Shown here piece by piece: positions 11,119-22,935 of a DNA stretch of 64,000 nucleotides. The stretch is from Hyalella azteca. Taxonomy: Eukaryota; Arthropoda; Malacostraca; Amphipoda; Hyalellidae. Where the stretch lies: positions 124,001 through 188,000 of the forward strand of contig NW_025936130.1 in the NCBI RefSeq assembly GCF_000764305.2, in the 5' to 3' direction. Position numbers and translations under genes: made by a program. Under the pieces are notes generated by a model, which saw nothing but the letters and a program-made list of their open reading frames with translations, had not been told where the DNA came from and searched no databases. Within the stretch, counting starts at the first letter, position 1. Each line of letters opens with the position of its first letter.

Positions 11119-14100
11119 ATGAAGAAAAACATATTTTTTCTGAATGGAAGAAGTGGGAACAGATGTACTAATGAACAGGAGTGCCATGCTGCATGCTGTG
11201 ATGGAGGAAACTCAGCATCACATTGCAGTACTTCAGCAGTGCAAGATACAAATATAAATTTGAAAAATTCTGAAAAAATAAATATTGCATCTGATAGTAC
11301 AGGCTCTACAAACGTGTCTGTGCATATGCGCAAGAATAATGTGCAGCTGCAACTGAAAAAATTAGGTAAGGAACTGGTGCTTGATCCCAAAGATCAATTG
11401 ATTGTTATGATCTTCAAATATCATGAGTTACAATAGAGTCCTAAGTGAATAGTTATTAGGGATGAAAGAATGCAATTTTTTTCTTATGAAATATGTATCA
11501 TGTGTTTCATAATGCCTAAATTCATTGATCAAATCTCTCAACTGAATTAGATATGTATTATTTGGTTCCTTAATTCTTCATACTCCTTACAGGCACTGAA
11601 GGAAGATGGAGTGTTGAAGAAAATTCTTTAATAGTTGACGAAAATCCATCAATGATGGGTAATATTTGTCCCAATTCTCCAACATCCAGTCAAAGCCTTC
11701 AAGAGAAACATGTCAACATCAAGCCTAATTTTTTTTATGGTTCAGTGTCACCAAATGTGGAAAAACATATTTCCATGTGCAATGGCAATAGCTCTGTACC
11801 CAAAACATTGTGTAATAGCCTAGGAAAAGACTTGGTTGAGACTGACTTGCAGCAAAATATTCAGCATAATTCTCATTCAGTAGTCATGAAAAACTTAAAT
11901 GGCACAAGTCAAGTGTTCAACAATAATCTCACTCAACAGAGAAACTCTTTATCTAATGGATCTGATTTTCCCAAGTGTCCTTCATTAGTTTACAAAAATG
12001 TTCTATCTGAAGAAGAAGCAGACAATCCATGCCAACTTTCAATCAGAACAAAAAACAATAACAATGTTGGTGTTGTAGACAAACCTTCTCTTGTTAAAGA
12101 CGGCATGGATGAATACTTCAAAGAATATAAAGTCATCCCTGCCGACGGTACAAATGGCGAGGGTGACACAGCAGATCTTCCAGATCTTCTACAAGTGGAT
12201 CAGCAGTCTGAAAGCAATGATCATTCCAAACCTCTTCCGACTACAACTGTTACAACTGCTACCATTGCAGGTTGGAATTATTACAGTCTGTTTTGTGTTG
12301 TGTTGTAAATTAGTTAAACTGCTCAACTGGTACTTAAGTTAATATTATTGCTGTTTGAATAGTTTAAATTGTCAAGCATGTTTGATTTATGTAATTTCAA
12401 GTTTTTTTATTCATGTCATGATGTAATAGTTATTTATGTTATATAATATAATAGATTATAAAATAATATATAATATACTAAATATAGGGTATGTAATAAT
12501 TATATGCACAATGTTTTTACATTTTAAGGTGGAACTACTCGTGAAATTCGGGCATACAAAGACGACCAACTGAACCTGTTGAATGGTGATGATTACGAGG
12601 ACGAGGATGAGTGCATATACACTTATAAAGAAGGCTCTGGTTTTGATGATGTTCTTGTACGTCACCTGCTCACTACCTGCATCAGTTGTGGTCTGCCTAA
12701 CTACCGTCCTGAAGGTGATATTGATGCATCATCGTCCATAAACCCGCTCAACATTGGTGGCAACACTCATAAAGAGCATCCGCAACAAGAGAACGAGAGC
12801 CTCTTCTCTCCTGATATGGATTTTCTTGAGATGGATTTTGATCCTGGGTCAACTGCTGAGGACGCAGAAAGCAGCGACTGTGATGATAATTGCTACCCAG
12901 GCATTAAAATGCTGGCTACACCCAATGCTTGCTCCGCCCCAGGAAGCTCCTGTAAAGTTGCAGCTGCAAAATCGAATGTAGGAACTTTTCCTGTGAGTAC
13001 TTTCTGGATTTGGTAATGTAATTCAACTGAAATAGTTTATAAAGTAAATTTTTAGTGCTGATGCTACATTCTCTGTATATTGCGGTTCTCTATCATTGTT
13101 TCTCTTGAAATTTTCTCTTCTTTTGGCAGTATAGATTACCCACAAAATAGTCGTATTTCTAGACGTCAATTTAACTTTCTCTGGTGGTTTGTGCCGGTAC
13201 TTTTTTTATAAAAGTATTATTTAAACTGCTCTGAAATGTTTTTTAATATTCGGTTTCATGTATTAATTACCCGTTTTTCAGATTGTGAACGGCCACGTGG
13301 GTAGTGATGCACAAATTGATAAATTCTCCTCGGTGCTCTGTCGTCGTTGTGAAAGCGACCCAAGCATTGTAAATAAGGTTGTCAACAATGCGAGAGGCAA
13401 CATAAAATCTTGCGGACAACCCACCTCTAATTCATTAAGTAATGACAGCAACAACTTCACGGGGATGTATGACAGACCTTCAATAAGTCAAGCCAGCTCC
13501 GGTGCTGTTCCCAAGAAGATAGATAATATAAAGATTTTAAAAGAATTTGAAGGCAATTCAACTAATATAGAACTGAGAAACGATGCAAGCATACCTCCAT
13601 CTGTGATCCATAGTATAGTTTTAATTGATAATCTTCTACCTAGTAGCTCTTGTAAAAGCATTTCAGTTGATAACAGTAGAAATTTGAAACAAAATATTAT
13701 TGATGGAAATAATATTGCTGTTGACTCCTGCCAGGCTGTGTCAGATTCTGAACAAGATACTATAAAGAAAAATTTTTCATCAAATCAGTTGATGAATATA
13801 ACTGATGGAGTTCAAGCAAGCGATAATAATTTTACGGCATCTAGTGGAGTTTCCTACATTCATAGCCATTCATTTGAGTCTAGTCAATCAAACACTTATG
13901 ATTTGGAATCAAGATTGTCACACGCCAGTATGGAACCTAGAAAAATCGTGAAGAACTGTTCGGCGTTGCCAAGTGCTTGGAATTGTACCACCAGCAATGG
14001 ACGTCACAATAACATGAATAAGGAATTTCCAGCTTCTGTCAATAACGATAATAACTTGGGATGTTTTTCTGCACCTGAAGTTAGTCCCGCGCACGAATAT

Positions 14101-17100
14101 TCTCCCCAGCAAGCATTCAAACGCAGCATTAGTTTCCACAACCAACTGTCTAGTCCTAAGTGCGAGAATGTGTGTTGCTATCGATCTCAGTCAATGACGG
14201 AAAGCCCTTCAAGCCCTCGAAACCAAACTCAACCTTTGAACAATTCATCAATAAATTTACGGTTACAGAATAATGGCAATTTAAGACCACTGCCGCACCG
14301 ACACACGTGCTTTGAGTTTTCTGGAATTCCGATTTCCCAGATCAATTCACTTCAATCTTACGATTCTACACATTCCCATAACACCTCACATGTCTGTCAC
14401 GGAGACCCCACGCAACCCAGCAATCCACTTCAACTCCATGGTGAAGCTCGAACTCGGAATGGCGATGCTCATATATCGCCTGGTGCACTCAATTTGCCGA
14501 GATTGGATCTTCTCAGCACAAAGCGTTCCAAAGGAGTTGATTCCAATGACGCTTCCACACCAGCACCACACAAAATCGCCCTAACGGAAGATAATTTAGC
14601 CTCTTCGCCCAACAAAAGCGCGGCCGAAGATCGATTTACTAGTCGCCAAACGTCCGTTTTCAACATATCACCGTGCACATCTAAGCTTCCACAAGAAATA
14701 TTGCCACAGGTCCGTTTATTTTCCGAGCACGTTATAAAAATCTTGTTTCATTTTATTTTATAATCACATGTTTTCAATCAGATCAGTTCCGCCCTCTATT
14801 ATATTAATATTAAATTATTTTATGTTCAGTCCTTAACTCTGACTATGATTAATTTACAAATAATTATTGGTACTTTATTCATTTTCTACCAAGTTTTGAT
14901 AAAGTTGTAGTCCCTTGTCACATATTTGCTTAAAGATTGCACTTACAGCATCATGGAAAACAAGAGTTTCATCACTCAACTCAATGCCCTGCATTAAAAA
15001 TTCTAATGTGTTTTGTATGTCCAGTGTGAGGACCTGAGCAGCAGTAGCGGTGCTGGAGGTGATGGTGGTGACTTTGAAGGAGAAAAATTCAGCTCCTGGG
15101 TGGTTAAAGGTTCTTTGCCTCCCAAAATCAGCGATCCTTCCATAGACGTTAATACGGTTAGTAATAATTGAAAATATACTTTCCTACTTTGTTTCTTACT
15201 TCGATCAAATCTTTATCAATGCGCAATATAGGTAGTATTGTGAAACCTCCTATATCAAGCATCTTAACTAACATACGATTACTTTCTTATAACGTTTTGT
15301 GGTTGATATGAGTATCTATGTTCTTTATTTTCAAAACCCGGTTCCATTAGTCAGCATCTGGCATGTCACGTGCAAAAATTAAAACTCGGCAGAAAGACAA
15401 TAAATCGGATTATATGAAAGGCATGTAGAGTAATATGATCTATGCTGAGAAAGACTCCGTTTTTGTCTAGTTAAGCAACTGAATAATTTTATTTTATTCA
15501 GAGTTGAATTAGTACAATATCTTTGTTATTAATATTCATTAGTATTAATATGTCATTACAATTTTTGTTAATATTTCAAACAAAATATAATAATTAATAC
15601 AATATTTACGTAATATGTATGAAAGTGGTTCCTACCATAGCGTTTCAATTGATAATATTATTCATTAATATTAATATATCATTAATATTTTTGTTGATAT
15701 TTTAAACAAACTATAATAATTAGTACAATATCTTCGTAATATGTATGAAAGTAGTTACTACCATAGCGTTTCACTTGATAATATTCTAGTTAAAAATTAT
15801 TCACTTTGAAAATAACCTCAGACGCCGTCCACCGTAAACGCTCGCGACGACAGCTGCCCCCGCGTCCTGCAGAAGACGATGGTTTGGACGGAACGACAGG
15901 CAACAGCGCGCCAAGTTCTGCAGCTGCAGCGTAGCGCTTGTGGCCTCTCAGCTGTTGCTAACGTTCTTGTGAGATGCCAAGCTTACGCTATGACTTTGGT
16001 TAATGAATTCCAAATTTGATTTTTGCTTAGAATTTTAGTGTTAGGAAATTATGTATATGTTAAGCAAACAATTGATGGCTATGGAGTTCCTAGGACAGCG
16101 TCTTAAATCAGTCATTTCATTCTAATGAAATTCGGAAAATAAAGTATTTACTGTATCATTTGCAACAGACCATGAATAACAATACAATTTCCTGGAAGTT
16201 AATAAAGAACGTGCAACTTATACTGCACGTTTTTATCATTATGATATCGATCTTTATTAAACTCTCCCTTAAATAAGTCACGGCCTCAACATCTGTTAAT
16301 TGTTTGGAGACATGATAATTTCTGTGACTGCAGTTGGCGCTCGACCAGCACATTCCGCCGTCAGCCTTGGGTCGTCATGTTGTGCCGCGGTGTAGAGCAG
16401 AGGCGGCACCGCTAGTCGACTACCTCCTATCACGAGCCTGTGCCGGCACCACGCATGCTGACCTCATCGACGGCATGACGCGAGCTACGAACGGCTCCGT
16501 GGTCGCTCATTTCTTCCATATGTTTCCTAAGCGAGCCGTACAGCTCTCCAGATGGTTGGCGTCCTGGATCAGCAAAGGTAAATACTGGTAAACAGTACAT
16601 TTATATAATTAACTAAAAATATTGAAAAAAATAATAAAAATATTCATAATTTAGCATCGTTCGAAATTTGAAATGATTTGTGGTTTAACTGAACATATCA
16701 AATTTTGATTGAAATACTTTGAGAGAGTATTTAAATACCAAATGTGACGGTGATTGTACATAGATTTTTCACTTTCATTATTTGTTATTAATTTGAGATT
16801 AAATGATATAAATTGGTTGTGAGAAATAACTTGGAAAATGTATTAGTATGTTTAATTTTCATGACATCATGTGAGCCTGCATTAAGTGCATTTCAAATAC
16901 TTGGTTATGATTGTCATGCACTGTATTTTATGGCGTTGTAGAATAAGTAAATTTATTTTACAGGAGGTGTGGCGGTGTGCACGCTGAACTTGCAGCGCGG
17001 GGTGAGCGCCGGACAAACCATCCCTGACGCCTGGCATCATCAAATGGTCTTCGGCGTAGGCCCACAGGTCTGCCGCTCTTCACCTACTTTTTCTGCCCGT

Positions 17101-18387
17101 ACAGGATATCTAGGCCTTGTGTTGAATTCTTTATTATTGGTTAATAATCGTCATGGCTGATAGAACAAGTGAATTTATTTCTTATTTTTGATTTTCAATC
17201 AAAACTAAGCTCGTGGTTATTGTTGTCATGCAATGTATTTTATGGCGTAGTAGAACAAGTGAATTTTTTTTTTTTTTTTCAAGCGAAAACTAAGCTTGTG
17301 CTAATGATTGTCATGCAATGTATTTTATGGCGTTGCAGAACTAAACAAGTGAATTTATTTTTTAGTTTTGTTTTCAACGAAAAACTATGCTCGTGGTTGT
17401 GGTTGTAATGCTATGTATTTTATGTCGTTTAGAACAAGTGAATTTATTTTTTGTTTTTTCAACCAAAAACTAAGCTTGTGGTAATGATTGTCATGCAATG
17501 TATTTTATGGCGTTGCACAACTGAAAAAGTGAATTTATTTTCTATTTTTGTTTTTCAACCTAAAACTAAGATCGTGGTTATGGTTGTCTTGCAATGTATT
17601 TCATAGCGTTGTAGAACAAGTGAACTTATTTTTTTTATTTTTGTTTTTCAACCTACAACTAAGCTCGTGGTTATGATCTTCATGCAATGTATTCTATGGC
17701 GTTTGACTTTATTTTGTTCAGGGCGTGTACTTGACGAATCCCGTTGAGTGCGTGAGCGAAGAGCGGCTCAGTGAGCAGCTATGCAGTGAACGCGTGCTGC
17801 TCGTGCGGCGTGATGACATCGTCAGACACTGGGACCCTTCGCAAGCCCTTCACGCTTTGCTGCAACAGCAGGACCAGCGCTGGCGGGATATGAATGTTCT
17901 GGGTAAAGACTAAGAGATGCACTAACCAAGAACGGCAATTTTTAAACCCGGAACAATGACAACTATTCCCCTTTCTGTTAATTTTATAGTCCATATTAGA
18001 TCGGACTTGCCATGCCTCAGTTGTTGAACACGAGAAAAACTCAAATAACTTTAGACGTTGAATTCTTTCGAAGAACAGATAATTAAAAGAACTATAGTTC
18101 GAAACTTAGTTATAGTATTTAGTAGTTGCTACCAAATGAGCACAAGTTCATAAGCGGAACTCTATAAATCCTTGTTTGTATTTTCAGGTCAAGTATCATT
18201 GGTGTTGAAGGAGCAGCAATGCAGTGCAAGACGCAGTGGCTGCAGCCAGCAACGTGGTCGTGAACGTCTGACATCTCACGTTGGTATCCCTGCAGCCTAC
18301 CACTCTGGAGTGACGGTCTTCATGCGCTCAGACAACAGCCATGCTCACGAGCTGCTCAACGCTCCCGACCTGCCCTTGTTGGAATAA
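11119..18387 (+). CDS. Large low-complexity protein with C-terminal C39/papain-like cysteine peptidase domain (10 exons, 5' end uncertain)
   Basis: Phase-matched exons are 11119-11365, 11593-12270, 12529-12992, 13282-14709, 15025-15156, 15822-15968, 16334-16577, 16964-17067, 17722-17902 and 18188-18387 (stop TAA). They give about 1,274 residues. ATG 11119 is the first Met after an in-frame stop, but a good acceptor at 11094 ('ctttctgacag') means this may be an internal exon. Residues 1-980 are Ser/Asn-rich and look disordered, with two CxxC pairs (TCISCG, LCRRCE). From residue about 1000 the protein becomes compact: SACGLSAVANVL (Cys1023), DAWHHQMVFGVGP (His1138/1139), then GVYLTNPVE (Asn1154). 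Cys, then His, then about 15 residues to an Asn/Asp-Pro is the layout of C39/papain-fold peptidases, so an intracellular protease role is inferred. No signal peptide is visible. I do not recognise a named family. A possible poly(A) signal, AATAAA, overlaps the stop codon. Confidence 0.8.
15525..15790. repeat. Tandem duplication, two ~125-bp AT-rich units, in intron before the peptidase exon
   Basis: Two adjacent copies each run from a 'ttcattaatattaatat'-like start to 'ctaccatagcgtttcaattgataat'. The second copy ends about 35 bp before the acceptor at 15821. Confidence 0.8.
16897..17721 (+). repeat. Tandem repeat (~85-95 bp units) covering the 3' ends of two successive introns
   Basis: The unit contains 'gtcatgcaatgtattttatgg', then 'aacaagtgaatttatttt', then 'actaagctcgtgg'. 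One lone copy sits at 16897-16963, directly against the acceptor of exon 16964-17067. About seven more run from 17143 to 17721 and end directly against the acceptor of exon 17722-17902. Units alternate between 'taatgattg' and 'ttatggttg' forms, which suggests growth by doublets. Confidence 0.85.
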
Positions 18388-19719
18388 AACAAATCTTTTA
18401 CCTCTTCCTTCTATTGCTATAATATTTTAATAGCTAATTCAGTAGTATTTTCCATACGTTCTCATCTACCTACATCTGATGGGGAGATATATTTATATCG
18501 TGCAACTTTCCAGTCACTGTTCAAGTGACTCATCTAAGCATTAGTAGAAGTATATCACTTTCGCGTTTATTTATATTCTTAGTAGATTCTATAAATGCAA
18601 AATCAGTCGCAATCTTTTATATGCATTGTGAGCGATTGAAAACGTGCGGCAGTGGTGAAATGAACTATGGGGACGTTATGATGCGAGACGAAGAACCGGT
18701 CAGCCAGTACTACTAATTAAATTACATTCAGTACTAGCTGAGCCCTGCAAGTTTGAAATGTTTGCTGCTGCGTAGAAAATTTCAGGTTGTGATGGCATTT
18801 GAGAGATTTGAAAGTGACAAATATAATCATTGATTCATTGTCGAGGTGGAAATAATGTCAAGTTTTAATCACGAATAGGAGCTGAAACTGTGGGCATCTC
18901 ATGCGCACAACATGAAAGTCATTATATGAATAAGGTACTAAAATGGAAAGCCTATTTAGTTATTTAATTTTTACCAAAATAATGGTAAGAGCAATTGAAT
19001 TATATACTTTGAAATATCATAAAAAGGTTGACTCGAATGGATTGAAAGCCTCTTGTACACTCCTGCGAATTGTATCGCATGACTGTGTAATCGAGACTTT
19101 AGATTTGTTCGCCACGTGCTTGAAGTGAACTGTATCCACGTGAATAAATTTGTTTCAGTAACCTCTAACCGCCTTATACTTTCTTGTCCAACCAAACAAC
19201 AACGTCGTTCAAACGTTTCTACGAAATATAGGTACTGAAAATTACCGTAATTTCATTAGTGGCATCATCTTCCGATGCGCTTCAAATGATTGTGGAGAAT
19301 TATTAGACCGGCTAACTTCTTGAAAAGTGCTACCGAGTTTATTTTTGTTGTTAGTGAATTGAATATTATCTAAATTAAAAATCGTGATTTGCTGAGAATT
19401 TAGAAAGGCATCAGTTCAAGTAGCTTTACAAGTTTGGAGTTGTGTAAGCTTGCGGCGACAATGAGTTAATGTTTTGAGACAAACGGCGTAACCGTGACAT
19501 CCGCATCCATCTCTCAACGCACTAATTCAAATTGATCTGCATTTAAATCCTCAGTTCCGAGAAACAGCGAGTCAGAGTTGGTTTTTAAGATAAACTGCGG
19601 GAGTTGGATCGTGGTGTTATTTGTAATTTTTTATAATCTATTGGAGATTATCACCGAACTTAGTGAAGGCATGACTTTGATTTTGAAACGTTGAAGCTCC
19701 CAGACTTCTAACCAAGAAA
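18388..19719. other. 3' flank of gene 1 and spacer
   Basis: No further coding exon is seen. An AATAAA at about 19143 is a second possible polyadenylation signal. The sequence 'cctcagttcc' at about 19550 resembles an arthropod TCAGT initiator and lies about 170 bp before the possible first exon at 19720. This is suggestive only. Confidence 0.35.
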
Positions 19720-19756
19720 ATGCCGGAAATGGTAATCCACACTACCGATGTTATCG
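19720..19756 (+). CDS. Possible first coding exon of the ubiquitin protease gene
   Basis: An ATG in good context (accaagaaaATG) opens 12 codons (MPEMVIHTTDVI plus one base), followed at once by a strong donor, gtgagt. It ends in phase 1. The next plus-strand exon candidate that accepts phase 1 is 33719-33774, which in turn joins the exon at 44009 in phase 0. The chain is consistent but rests on very short exons. It could instead begin an unrelated transcript. Confidence 0.4.
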
Positions 19757-20046
19757 GTGAGTACTGTGCTACGTAATTAGCTCATATGTCATCAGCTCGA
19801 CTCATTTTTGCGAGTGTATCTGTTAAGAAAGAATTAAACGATTTTGGTCACTTCTTAACTCCATGCCTTGCCTTACGTCGAACTATTTATTTACCGTAGT
19901 GGACTAGTGGTAGGTTTGGTTAGGTTTGCATCGTCAACGTGTTGGCCTCCGCGTTGACTATTGTATTGGTGATTCGGAATAGAATCGCAGACTATCTTGC
20001 GATTCGGAATAGAATTTCGAAATGGTCAAAGATTCAAAATAATGAA

Positions 20047-20100
20047 TAGAATAGAAGTGTCGGCGTTGAAGACATAGGCCCATGGCCTGTTGCCGATTCT
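20047..20100. repeat. Short dispersed repeat 'agaatagaagtgtcggc...ggcccatggcctgttgccgat'
   Basis: The same phrase occurs inverted at about 33424-33478, and weaker pieces lie at 23409-23440 and 29950-29980. It lies just downstream (on the minus strand) of retrotransposon coding fragments, so it may be part of a retroelement 3' untranslated tail. Confidence 0.55.
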
Positions 20101-20187
20101 TGAACTTTTCGTGACTTGATTCACAAGGGATCCAGCCTTTGGAACCCGATCTTTCCATAACTGACGATTGATTGAGGTAGCTGCTGG

Positions 20188-20660
20188 ACTTATTGCCTGC
20201 TCCGTAATTTGCTAGGCATTTTAAGACTGAACATATGCTCCTGCATAGCTTCGTCTAGTCTTATTGCCTGGTCCGTAATTTGCTAGGCATTTTAAGACTG
20301 AACATATGCTCCTGCATAGCTTCGTCTAGTCTGTTTTTGAAGATGTTCATACTCGGAGCTTCAACAATGCTATCAGGGAGGCTGTTCCACATGTCGGTGA
20401 CTCGAAGCGAGAAGAAATGTTGTCGCATGGATGTGTTCCAACGCTGTTTTTTTTTTAGTTTATTGCCGTGGCCCCTGGTGTTGGTTCTTGTTTCAAATTC
20501 TAGTAATCCTTCTGGGACCTTGTATAAGCCATGAGTATATTTGTATACTTCAATGAGGTCCCCACGCAGACGTCGATAGTGGAGGCTTGGAACTTCATAA
20601 TCTTTAATCTTTCAAGCCCGGAAGTATCCTTGTTGCGCGTCTTTGAACACTATCTACTAA
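20188..20660 (-). mobile_element. Non-LTR retrotransposon, C-terminal ORF2 fragment
   Basis: The minus-strand reading contains RRLRGDLIEVYKYTHG, then RTNTRGHGNKL, then FFSLRVTDMWNSLP, then APSMNIFKNRLDEA. This is the characteristic C-terminal tail of CR1/Jockey-type reverse transcriptase polyproteins. At the downstream end a segment of about 74 bp is tandemly duplicated (20188-20261 and 20262-20335), which repeats the last coding residues. No upstream catalytic part is attached. Confidence 0.85.
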
Positions 20661-22935
20661 ATTTTTGTCCTTTTCAAATTTCGGTGATGGCCAAATTTAT
20701 ATAAATTATGTGAAGAATTGTAAACTTTCGAGGTTCTTGAGGAGATTGAAGTGAGAAAAGGAAATAATTAGTGCAAATCAGTTTTGTATTTTGACAACTG
20801 ACCTAGTTACGTCGTCGAGACCTTATGGAGTAGGATCATTCAATTTGATTCAAATAATGTTGAACTTGTTCCGAACACCGGTATTGCGAACTGAGATAGG
20901 AAATTTCTTACCTAAAGATGAACTACATATATAGTTTATATTTTATATATAGTTTATTTTTTATGGAGACGACGCGAGTAACACGATCACACATGTATTT
21001 AAAAACTACGATGGGTTCAACAGCATTGAACTCCTTTATAATTTCTAGGTTATCTTTGCAGGTTTCTTTCTCCGCTTCTTATACTCAGGTTTTGGTTCTT
21101 CGTGACGTCTTCTCGCAAACTTTAATCATACTGTTTCTTAAAATTAATGCATGAACCTCATACGTGACCATCTTATTGTTCAACAATAAACAGAAAATTG
21201 AGCCTTTATTATTTTACATTAGTTGCCATTTGATCCTAAAAATCAATGGACACGACTTCTCGCTTCGCTCTGCAATCTGCATCACAGACAAAGCCCGATG
21301 AAACTTAAATTATTATTGAGAAAATTTTTAGTCAAAGATGCAACGATATGAAGTTCAGCCTGCCTAATTGCCCCCCAAAATTATATGCATTTTAATGGTT
21401 CTTTTTAGTGACGGTTTTATTTCGTTCTAACCAAATTTTGCATTGCACCTTCATTTCTGACTTTTGTGTACTCCAATCATTTCTCCTGAAATGATTTGCT
21501 TAATTAAGATTGAAGGTAATCTCGTTTAAGATTAAAAGGAAAGTCTTTCCATCTTTTGCAAGAAAGAACTTCAGTAGGTTTGTGTTACCTTAATATATTC
21601 ACATTAATAAATTGATGCACAAGACAGGCTCTCACTCGTTCAAGGAAACTAAAACAACTTCCTCTTTGAATAATGAATGAAGTAACCTTTTATTAGTCAA
21701 ACTAGTCATTTGCTATGGAAATGCATGCACTTATTTTTACTAATAACTAGGTAGTATTGCGTTTTCGTCGTCCTCGCACTAGAATTAGAAGTTGTGTTTT
21801 TCTAGTACGAAATTATTTGATGAAATAACCTTTTAATTGTAGTTGTATGAATGAATAAATTTAACGCGTATTCAAATTAGACAATGAGATTTCCAATTTA
21901 ATTACATTTCATGTGCTAAATTACGAGCTAATTATATACCATTTGATAAATTGAGTAATCCAGATAGAGGAAGAGAATATTGTCTAATTATTAACTCACA
22001 ATTGGTGACATGTTACATTTGATTTCTCGTCACCTCACTCTATTCATGTCTGCTCTAAATATTTATATATTTATTGCTCTATTTATAGTTTCTTTTGTAT
22101 AAATAATGTGGAAGTTAGTCTATAGCTTTTCATTCAATACGTATATCGTCATTTGGTGGCATCGAACAATCTAAATTTTTTGACGTGATTTTAGTACTTA
22201 CTATTTATTATAGTACAGTAGTGTTTATGTTACATGATTCTCTCGTATGATATTACCAAGATTGTTATACATTTATCACAACGAGCACAATATTGTTAGT
22301 AATATAAGAAGTGCGCTCAATTCAATCTCTCTCCATAAGTTACAGAAACTATTCGAGATTAACTTTCTTGAATAAACACACGTTATTACAACTCCCACAT
22401 TATAACGTTATACATCATTGAAGCTCCCTGGAGCCTCAAGTCGCATGGGCGTATCCCGAAATTTCAAATGTGATGTGCACACGCATTTAGAAAATAAGTG
22501 GCACTTTTTCCAAATACGATGCACTTTTTGCCTTTGTGTGGGCCATCGTGACCCAATTTAGCCTGGCAGAATGGTGCATCAGTGCTACGGGGAGAAAGTG
22601 TCACTATTTGTTAGATATTCATTTTTGTATTTGTCAGATATTTTTCGTGCTACCACGACGGACTTGTGGTAGTAGCACTAAACACCGACGCAGAACATCA
22701 GCGTAGTTTGGGGCCACGAAAACAGCAATATCGGCTTCTAAACCACATGGATGAGATATGACACGTTTAAAGTTCATTACTCATCACAACCGGGATATTT
22801 GGATTTAATGCTCACTGTTTCTAGCAAGAGAGATATTATGAAATTACGTGTACTCCCCATCCTAATAAACGTAATATAATTCAATGTATATGCATCATCA
22901 TGACAAAAATTTGCGGATTCAATTTGCATTCCCCA

